From the NCBI RefSeq assembly GCF_000152825.2, contig NC_014414.1, positions 1,426,001-1,490,000 on the forward strand: a stretch of 64,000 nucleotides of DNA, written 5' to 3'. Each line of letters begins with the position of its first letter. Positions within the stretch are counted from its first letter, which is position 1. This stretch comes from Parvularcula bermudensis HTCC2503. Lineage in GTDB: Bacteria > Pseudomonadota > Alphaproteobacteria > Caulobacterales > Parvularculaceae. Made by a program: the position numbers and the translations under genes. Of the stretch, positions 58,034 to 64,000 are shown piece after piece. Under the pieces are notes generated by a model. That model had not been told where the DNA came from and did not search any database. It was given only the letters and a program-made list of their open reading frames with translations.

Positions 58034-58708
58034 ATGAGCCAGTTGTCCGATAACGTACCCGAGCATGAAATCGAAGAGCGCCGCCAGCGGTTGATGGCGC
58101 TGAAATCGCGGGCTGCCGGCCTCAATGCAGGCGGGGCTGCCCCCGCTGCGGCGGCCCAACCCGCCGCCGCGCCGCCGCCGCCGAGTGCGGCCCCCAGTGC
58201 CGCGCAATCATCGGGCCCGGGCGGCGCCGCCGATGCCTATAGCGGCGACCGCAGCAAGTATTTCGCGGGCGTTCTGCTTAAGACCCTAAGGGCGCGCCCG
58301 GAGGGGGAAGAAAACCCCAAAATGATCCCCGGAACGGCGTTCACTGAGTATGGGACCAAACGCCTGCTCGAAGAACTGGAAACCCGGAGCGACCAGGTCG
58401 GTGCCCCCGGCAAAGGCATGATGCGCCGGTTCCATGAGTTCCTCACGGCGAAGCCGACCGACGGCCAACAAGCCTATGAGAACGTCAATCTCGAACATTT
58501 GGAACGCTTTGCGAATTTCCTGACCAAAATGCAGCAGGTCGGATGGGAAGGCGTTCGCCAGGACTTCATGCAATCGAGTGAGGGCCAAGGACTCCTTGAA
58601 GCCTTCGCGAAACCGCGTGTCGACAAAATCGACGAAGAAATGAAGGAAATGAAGGCGGAGATCGCGGCGCTGCGCGAAGAGGTCAACAAGCTCAAAGCGG
58701 TTCGCTAA
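58034..58708 (+). CDS. Unknown protein with Ala/Pro linker and C-terminal coiled coil
   Basis: 224 aa. A charged helix (HEIEERRQRLMALK) leads to a low-complexity Ala/Pro/Gly linker at about 33-70, then a helical domain (YFAGVLLKTLRARPEG..., FHEFLTAKPTDG...), ending in a heptad coiled coil (KIDEEMKEMKAEIAALREEVNKLKAVR). AAGGAAGG precedes the ATG. I know no family. It is divergent from the HlyD fusion and upstream of tolC, and ends in a strong terminator. A cytoplasmic or scaffold role in export is one possibility. Confidence 0.65.
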   Translation: MSQLSDNVPEHEIEERRQRLMALKSRAAGLNAGGAAPAAAAQPAAAPPPPSAAPSAAQSSGPGGAADAYSGDRSKYFAGVLLKTLRARPEGEENPKMIPGTAFTEYGTKRLLEELETRSDQVGAPGKGMMRRFHEFLTAKPTDGQQAYENVNLEHLERFANFLTKMQQVGWEGVRQDFMQSSEGQGLLEAFAKPRVDKIDEEMKEMKAEIAALREEVNKLKAVR

Positions 58709-58797
58709 GCTTTATTCAGGTAGGTCGGCCTTCCTGGCGCAGACTTGCCGACTGGGAAACGACCTGTCGAGGTGCTCAGCACGTCCCCCATGCCATT

Positions 58798-58839
58798 GGG
58801 CATGAATGCAGTGGGCATGAATGGCGGGGGGCATGAGTG
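58798..58839 (+). repeat. Three short direct repeats
   Basis: GGGCATGAATG (58798-58808), GGGCATGAATG (58813-58823) and GGGCATGAGTG (58829-58839), spaced 15-16 bases. They lie between the unknown gene and its terminator. Meaning unknown. Confidence 0.6.
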
Positions 58840-58857
58840 ACAGGACCAACCTCCAAG

Positions 58858-58884
58858 AAAGGGCCCCATCTGGGCCCTTTTTTT
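58858..58884 (+). terminator. Rho-independent terminator
   Basis: AAAGGGCCC (58858-58866), loop CATCT, GGGCCCTTT then a T-run: a perfect 9-bp stem. It separates the unknown 224-aa gene from tolC. Confidence 0.88.
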
Positions 58885-59013
58885 GGGTTTCTGCCTTCTA
58901 CGCGCGTAGACAGGGTCGACTGCAATTTGTGTGGCGCCATCGGTTCGAGATTTGCATTCCTGGGCGAGTGGGCGCCGTCCGGTGAAGGGATGCGCCCGCG
59001 GCTGTCGGTCAGG

Positions 59014-59032
59014 CCGCCGAGCGGCGGTTTTT
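59014..59032 (+). terminator. Second terminator-like hairpin
   Basis: CCGCC, loop GAGC, GGCGG, then TTTTT. It lies about 130 bases after the first terminator and 150 before tolC. It might end a small transcript from 58885-59013 or be a leader attenuator; no promoter is clear. Confidence 0.45.
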
Positions 59033-59182
59033 ACCAGGGTCGATAATAACCGGACGAAAAAGATGAAGTCGCATGAAATATCAATCTCTCTTGCTTAATC
59101 ACAGATGAGAGGTCTTGATGGGCGGCCAGATAAAAAAGCGGGAAACCAAAGGCGTTGTATGGTTTCGGGGAGTAGAGTTGGA

Positions 59183-60571
59183 ATGGTTGGGGTAAAGAAG
59201 CCGCTTATCTGCGCGGCTGTTATGGCGATAACGGCGGTCTGTCCGGCTGTCGCTCAGACGCTGACGGCATCCATCGACCAAGCAATGCAAGCCGATCCCC
59301 GGATCCGTGAGGCTCAGAGCCTGATGGCTGCGGCGGAAGCCCGTCTCAGCGGTGCCCAGAGTGGTCGCATGCCCCTCATCCGCCTTCGGGGCCAGGCCGA
59401 TTATTTGTCCTCCGAGACGACCTCGGAAAGTGACCGGGTTGTTGCCGGGGTCGAGATCGACGAGATTTTCACCACCGAGACGGACAATGAGCGTTACCAA
59501 GGCGCGGTGGACGCGCGCCTCGAACTCTATGCGGGGGGGCGCATCCGAGGCGAGATCGCCAGTGCCAAAGCGGCGGCTGAGGCTGCCCGCGCGGAAATCC
59601 GTCAAGTCGAACTCGAAATCTATCGCGATGTCGCGGATGCCTATCTTGAAACCTATGTCGATCAGGAATCTTTCCGGCTGGCTGAGGACAGTCTTTCTCT
59701 GTCGGAGCAACGCTTGCGGCGTGCCCAACGCCAATTCGATCTTGGTATCCTGACACGCACCGATGTGTTGCAGGCCGACGCTCGCCTCGCCGGCGCGCGC
59801 GCCGCCCTTGCCGACGCCCGAGGGGATCTGGCGATCAGTCGCTATCGCTACATCGAGCTTGTCGGGCAGGCCCCTGAGGATTTGAGCTTGCCGACCTTAT
59901 CGCCCCCGGCGAATGTCGATCAGCAAAGCGTCGTATCCACCGCCCTTTCGGATGCGCCGTTGGTCGAAGTTGCCGAACATCTCGAAGCGGCGTCCAGTGA
60001 AGCGATCCGTGTGGCGCGCGCCCAGGGCCGTCCGAATGTCGCCCTCGGGGCCACATACGAATATACCGACGGGACCTCGACCTTGCTCGACACTCGGGAG
60101 GAATTTCTCGTGGGGGTGAGGGTCGAAGTGCCGCTTTATTCCGGCGGTCGCGTAAGCGCGCTGATCCGTGAGGCCGAAGCGCTCAATCAGCGGGACCAAG
60201 AGCGTCTGGCCCAGGCCCGCCGCACGATCGAGCGAACAGCCTTTGAAGCCTTTGAACGCTATCGCCAGTCCCTTGTGGCTGTGGACTTCGCCGAGGAAGT
60301 GGTGGAGGCCAACGAAGCGGTGGCTGAGGGGGTGCGGGTCGAGTCCGAAAATGGGATTCGTACAACGCTGGACTTGCTGAATGCCGAGCGGAATTTGCTC
60401 GATGCGCGGACCAATCTTCTCGAAGCTCAGAAGGAAGCGACCCTGGCAACAATCGACGTGCTGCTCGTTCTCGATTGTATGCCTGGTCGGGACATTAGCT
60501 GCGCGGTCGGGGACGTCGTGATGTTCGAGGATCCAGCCCCCGATGGGGCCGACACGACCGCCGCCCTTTAA
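59183..60571 (+). CDS. tolC: TolC-family outer-membrane efflux protein
   Basis: 462 aa from ATG 59183, chosen because it gives a signal peptide (VGVKKPLICAAVMAITAVCPAVAQ); the open frame reaches 59105. Two repeats of the outer-membrane efflux fold are seen, with heptad helices (AAAEAARAEIRQVELEIYRDVADAYLETYV) and GILTRTDVLQADARLAGARA and ENGIRTTLDLLNAERNLLDAR. It forms an outer-membrane/periplasmic trimer. Next to the HlyD fusion, it is the probable partner. Confidence 0.92.
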   Translation: MVGVKKPLICAAVMAITAVCPAVAQTLTASIDQAMQADPRIREAQSLMAAAEARLSGAQSGRMPLIRLRGQADYLSSETTSESDRVVAGVEIDEIFTTETDNERYQGAVDARLELYAGGRIRGEIASAKAAAEAARAEIRQVELEIYRDVADAYLETYVDQESFRLAEDSLSLSEQRLRRAQRQFDLGILTRTDVLQADARLAGARAALADARGDLAISRYRYIELVGQAPEDLSLPTLSPPANVDQQSVVSTALSDAPLVEVAEHLEAASSEAIRVARAQGRPNVALGATYEYTDGTSTLLDTREEFLVGVRVEVPLYSGGRVSALIREAEALNQRDQERLAQARRTIERTAFEAFERYRQSLVAVDFAEEVVEANEAVAEGVRVESENGIRTTLDLLNAERNLLDARTNLLEAQKEATLATIDVLLVLDCMPGRDISCAVGDVVMFEDPAPDGADTTAAL

Positions 60572-60642
60572 ATCATTGGGCGACGGGGCGGGGGGCGCAG
60601 GCCTATTTGTCCGCCCACCTCTCGCCGCAGCCTCGCCGCAAT

Positions 60643-60680
60643 AGCCGTTTCACGACACCGTTGAGCTGAAACGGCTCTAG
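60643..60680. repeat. Inverted-repeat copy of the CTAGAGCCGTTTCA family
   Basis: AGCCGTTTCA (60643-60652) and TGAAACGGCT (60667-60676) form a perfect 10-bp hairpin, ending CTAG at 60680. The core CTGAAACGGCTCTAG matches the element end at 3732-3746. On the minus strand it supplies the TAG stop of the next gene. It lies between convergent tolC and the membrane protein gene and may also act as a terminator. Confidence 0.6.
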
Positions 60681-61504
60681 AGTCCCACGAAGGACAGTCC
60701 GGCATTTAGGACGAGAAACGCCACGGCGCCGCTGACAACCTGAAGGATGGCGAATCCGAGCCCGGAATGAGCGGATCGGCGAAATCGCCCCCGCCAAGTG
60801 TTGCCCGTTGCCGGCCAGCGACTGGCCACATACGCGGCGACGATCAAATGCCGGATCCCCAGGAGAATGAGTACGGCCACCAAAAGCGTCGCATTGAGCT
60901 GACCGAGACCGGCCTCATTCAACTCATGACCGAGCGCGAAGATCGCCAGTCCAATGGCGATATTAGTGGCGACAAGAGAGGAGAAATAATAGCCGAAGGT
61001 CTTCAGCCATGAACTATCGGGATATTGATGGAACGTCGCATCCCATAGGGCCTTTATAAGATTAAAGAATACAAGGGCCGCTATCGGTGCGAGGACAATG
61101 CGGAGATCGCCGGCGCCAAGGGGGGCCGTGGCGCCAATGACGCTGGCGCCAACGCTTAAGACCCCGCCATAAAGGAGGAGAGCGATGGCTGAAACCTTCC
61201 GCTCTCGGCCCGGCATCATCCAGGTCGTGCGGGTATCGGCCAGAACATAGAGCCACATCGGAACGAGAATATGGCGCCAATGCGGATAGAGTGTCCAATC
61301 GACGCCCACCCATCGCGCAATGGTCGTCGTAAGGGCGTCCATCAGCGGCTTAAGGCCACCAAGGAAGACCGTTATCGCTCTGTCGTAATAGGTGAGCAGA
61401 GCTTCGAGTGCCGAAACGAAATCGACCCGCAACGCATAGTCCAGCAATAGGACAATCGACAGACTGCCGAATAGGACACTGAGAAAGGGAAGAACTCGGA
61501 GCAT
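60677..61504 (-). CDS. Polytopic membrane protein of unknown function
   Basis: 275 aa with about seven hydrophobic helices (VLPFLSVLFGSLSIVLLLDYAL, LVPMWLYVLADT, SAIALLLYGGVLSVGASVIGA, IVLAPIAALVFFNLIKALW, YYFSSLVATNIAIGLAIFAL, LNATLLVAVLILLGI, GFAILQVVSGAVAFLVL). No recognised family. Its stop codon is in a repeat. It follows the receiver-kinase gene by 65 bases on the same strand, so the two may be cotranscribed. Confidence 0.7.
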   Translation of the reverse strand: MLRVLPFLSVLFGSLSIVLLLDYALRVDFVSALEALLTYYDRAITVFLGGLKPLMDALTTTIARWVGVDWTLYPHWRHILVPMWLYVLADTRTTWMMPGRERKVSAIALLLYGGVLSVGASVIGATAPLGAGDLRIVLAPIAALVFFNLIKALWDATFHQYPDSSWLKTFGYYFSSLVATNIAIGLAIFALGHELNEAGLGQLNATLLVAVLILLGIRHLIVAAYVASRWPATGNTWRGRFRRSAHSGLGFAILQVVSGAVAFLVLNAGLSFVGL

Positions 61505-61569
61505 ATCAAACGGTACGCGTCACCGCCCCTGAGCGTAAGGGCCCCTTATCGGAAGGCCTATCGGGCAGA

Positions 61570-62760
61570 TCATCTTGGCCGTTGATCGCTCTGGGCGTGT
61601 TCATTCACGGCTGTCGGGGGACGTCGCACCGGCATTCTGACTTCTACGACGGTCCCCACCCCTTGGGTGCTGAATGCCTCGATCTCGCCACCGGTCGCTT
61701 CGATGATCTCCCGACAAATCGATAAGCCCAGACCCGATCCGCGATCGGGATCCGCCTTTGTCGCCTTCCCAAAGGGTTCGAAGCACGTTTCCAGGGTTTC
61801 CGGTGGCATCCCCCTTCCCGTATCCCGGACGCTGACAACCAGAAGATGTCCATCATAATCGGTCGTGACGGTGATCGTGCCCGTATCGGTAAATTTGATG
61901 GCGTTCGAGACCAGATTACCTAGAACCTGACCGAAGCGCAGGGGATCGAATATCAGACGGGTCGGCACGTTCTGACGAATGCGGCAGGTCAAAGTGAGCC
62001 CCTTTTTGGCGGCGGCTTCTCGATGAACCCTCAGAACAGTCTCGATCGCATCGGGGACGGACGCCACTTCGACTTCGATCGACACGCCCTTGGCTGAATT
62101 TTCAGCCTGTTCGAGTATGTTGTTTACAATCTGTAGGAGTTGATTGCTCGCCTCGTCCAAAGCCCCCACCAGCTCGGCCTGTAAGTCGTCAAGGCGAGAG
62201 CTCCCAAGGGCTTCGGCCATGCCGATAATACCGTGTAGCGGTGTTCTGATCTCATGGCTTAAGAGCGCGATAAACTTGCTCTTGGCCGCCGCCCCTTCTT
62301 GCGCCTCCGACTTTGCCCGACGAAGCTCGGTTTCTGTCCGTTTCCGCGCGACCGCATAGGCCAGGACCCGTGACAAGAACGGTTCTGACAATTGATCTTT
62401 TAGGATAAAATCATCAGCCCCCACCCAGAGGGCGCGGGAGGAAATATCTGCCTCGTCACCGCCGGTCATCAATATCAGCGTCGCAAGAGGGTCGAGAGCC
62501 CGAGCCTGGCGGACGAGATCCGTCCCATAATCCGCGCCCAAATATTCGTCAATCAGGAGGACATCGAAGCGCGCCGGCGCGAACACCTCCAAGGCCTCCG
62601 CAACCGATCGAACGCGGTGTAGTTCCCCATAGGGATTTGCCCATTTAAGGTAACGCTGTGTGAGGACCGCGTCGACATCGTCATCCTCCACAAGGAGAAT
62701 TCTCAGCCCAGCCTTTCCCATAGGCGAGAACATGGTGGGAGCAACTGTCGCCATTGTCAT
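61570..62760 (-). CDS. Receiver-histidine kinase hybrid
   Basis: 396 aa. The N-terminal receiver has the acidic pocket VEDDDVD and phospho-acceptor Asp71 in LLIDEYLG, with Lys in ILKDQ. Then a HisKA helix has His169 (SHEIRTPLHG), and an HATPase domain has NLVSNAIKF, DTGRGMP and GSGLGLS. With REC first, it is likely driven by an upstream kinase instead of sensing directly. No membrane helix. The partner is not in the window. Confidence 0.88.
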   Translation of the reverse strand: MTMATVAPTMFSPMGKAGLRILLVEDDDVDAVLTQRYLKWANPYGELHRVRSVAEALEVFAPARFDVLLIDEYLGADYGTDLVRQARALDPLATLILMTGGDEADISSRALWVGADDFILKDQLSEPFLSRVLAYAVARKRTETELRRAKSEAQEGAAAKSKFIALLSHEIRTPLHGIIGMAEALGSSRLDDLQAELVGALDEASNQLLQIVNNILEQAENSAKGVSIEVEVASVPDAIETVLRVHREAAAKKGLTLTCRIRQNVPTRLIFDPLRFGQVLGNLVSNAIKFTDTGTITVTTDYDGHLLVVSVRDTGRGMPPETLETCFEPFGKATKADPDRGSGLGLSICREIIEATGGEIEAFSTQGVGTVVEVRMPVRRPPTAVNEHAQSDQRPR

Positions 62761-62885
62761 TTACACTCACTACTTGGCTTCACTAACCCCCACAACCATT
62801 TAGGGAATTGGCTCTAGTTCACCGCAAACGTACTCACCGCGAATGATCAAAGTGCTTAGCAAATAATTGATCGAGTCGCTAGGCG

Positions 62886-64000
62886 TCAGGGGCGTGAGTC
62901 GACTAGTAAATTTAGTCCTTCGACAATGTCTTGTCGAGAACTAAGGCGAAAATGCGGAGTGTTCTCGATGGCAAGGCCGAATTTCTTGGCGTCGTCAACG
63001 GCGATACGCAAATGATATGTGTCGTAGGGTAATTGTTCGAAAATATAGAAACCATCGAATTCAGTACGGGTCCGATCGATGAGAACTCCTTCCCCATCGA
63101 GCAATTCCAAGGGGAGGCCCGCAATGGGCCGACCAGTCTGACGATTGATGACGGTCCCCAGCACCTCACCGGTGGGGATGAGGGGAAAATCAATGCTCTG
63201 TATTCGTCCCGGACGCGGTACGATAGCCACTGTATCGCTGATACTCGGTTTCAAAAAAGGATCGTCAAGGGAGGATAAATCGAGCTCGACTCGGACGGGT
63301 TGGAATGCAGGAAGGTTCGTCAGCATAAGGGCGTTTGACGAGGTTGGGCGGTCCTCGTCAACAGGGCGCCCATTAACCGCAGCCTGTACGCCGCCAAGCA
63401 GAGGCTCGTTAGCCGATAATTTGCCATCGGCATTCTGGTCGAGAAAAGGCCGTACCATGATCGTGCCATGCTGGGTAAGCGGCTGCCCGCGGGCCTGCCA
63501 ACGGGCTGCTCCCGGCGGTTTGAGGAGAGAGGAGGTCAGATTGACCCCGACGCTCAGATCCTGATCGCTGCTGATGCGGGCAAAGGCGCCGATCGCCACT
63601 GAATCGAGGCGGGTCGACCAGCCGATTTCACCAAATGACTGGGCATTTCGGAATAGATAGCCGCTCCTTATGCGCGTTGTCGTGGCCTTGCCGATGAGCC
63701 ATTGCTTATCGAGGGACAATTCTTGCAGCTCCCATGTGGGAGAGAATTGATAGTCTGCGTTGAAGCGCCAGGGGCCTGATGACGTATTTTGACTGATGAG
63801 TGTTGTCCCCGTGGTCACGTCGTGAGACGTGAGGGTCCCTTGCTGGTGCTGGTGCTGGATCGCCGTCGTCGCATAGGTGTCGCCGAGGCGGGTCGACGCT
63901 CTCGCACGCGCATCGATCCGCCCAAGGCCCTCCTCGTTTTCCGACCAGGCCGCCGCAAAGGCAGCGACCAGGGGAACGTCGGTCTCCTGTAGAAATTGGG
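62886..64000 (-). CDS. Outer-surface protein with C-terminal beta-sandwich domains, 5' partial
   Basis: The frame is open from base 64000 to the stop at 62886, so only the last 371 residues are present; GTG 63818 is internal. The upstream half has barrel-like alternation (WELQELSLDKQWLIG, SVAIGAFARISSD). Then MVRPFLDQNADGKLSANEPLLGGV resembles an SdrD-B or Cna-B turn, and VLGTVINRQTGRPIAGLPLELL...GFYIFEQLPYDTYHLRI is a carboxypeptidase-regulatory-like sandwich. It may be an outer-membrane usher or adhesin. The full protein is needed for a name. Confidence 0.6.
   Translation of the reverse strand, partial: QFLQETDVPLVAAFAAAWSENEEGLGRIDARARASTRLGDTYATTAIQHQHQQGTLTSHDVTTGTTLISQNTSSGPWRFNADYQFSPTWELQELSLDKQWLIGKATTTRIRSGYLFRNAQSFGEIGWSTRLDSVAIGAFARISSDQDLSVGVNLTSSLLKPPGAARWQARGQPLTQHGTIMVRPFLDQNADGKLSANEPLLGGVQAAVNGRPVDEDRPTSSNALMLTNLPAFQPVRVELDLSSLDDPFLKPSISDTVAIVPRPGRIQSIDFPLIPTGEVLGTVINRQTGRPIAGLPLELLDGEGVLIDRTRTEFDGFYIFEQLPYDTYHLRIAVDDAKKFGLAIENTPHFRLSSRQDIVEGLNLLVDSRP

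Noticed and set aside
1-64000. CRISPR array, prophage, insertion sequence or transposase
   Set aside because: No regularly spaced long repeats, integrase, phage structural genes or transposase reading frames were seen.

Overview
The window looks like chromosome from a marine-type alphaproteobacterium, perhaps near Parvularcula or Hyphomonas. That placement is inferred from a COQ9 gene beside the bS21 gene, a FixL-FixJ-FixK oxygen circuit, a phasin, and short intergenic repeats of the CTAGAGC...TTTCA kind. No rRNA and no CRISPR array is seen. One tRNA is present, Leu with anticodon GAG.

From 1 to 10.6 kb lie housekeeping genes: rimK (cut by the left edge), pyrD, a hybrid histidine kinase, cmk, msrA, coq9, rpsU, a pirin, a YbjN-like secreted protein, a DUF481 outer-membrane protein, a small drug/metabolite-type transporter and lipB. 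A structured, promoter-to-terminator small RNA candidate lies between cmk and msrA. From 11 to 16.4 kb there is a complete oligopeptide ABC importer with both ATPases fused in one chain. From 16.7 to 19.9 kb a PepSY membrane protein and a TonB siderophore receptor sit behind a Fur box. From 20 to 26.2 kb there is a bactofilin-like membrane protein, a phasin, a membrane-anchored cytochrome c, fixLJ, a fixK-like regulator and a tandem universal stress protein, which looks like a low-oxygen block. gmd and fcl (GDP-L-fucose supply) follow.

From 28.5 to about 60.6 kb the window becomes an accessory region centred on two giant synthase proteins. PKS1 (2831 aa) reads NPD-like, NPD/ER, KS, AT, ACP, KR, DH. 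PKS2 (about 1252 aa) reads KS, AT, phosphopantetheinyl transferase. Together they carry every activity needed for a fully reducing cycle and for their own ACP activation, in the style of secondary-lipid (PUFA-like) synthases. Around them are two free-standing ACPs, an acetoacetyl-CoA-type ligase, a 39-residue membrane protein, a sulfotransferase, two alkaline-phosphatase-superfamily enzymes with an apparent Thr nucleophile, two alpha/beta hydrolases, two PHB-depolymerase-family esterases, a propeller-like protein and a TPR protein. Next to the cluster lie a PqqD/inactive-M50/HlyD fusion, an unknown coiled-coil protein and a TolC. My reading is a biosynthesis, tailoring and export locus for an unusual lipid or polyketide. 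The product and the membership of the outer genes are inference.

From 60.7 kb to the end there is a polytopic membrane protein, a receiver-histidine kinase protein, and the 3' part of a surface-protein gene cut by the right edge.
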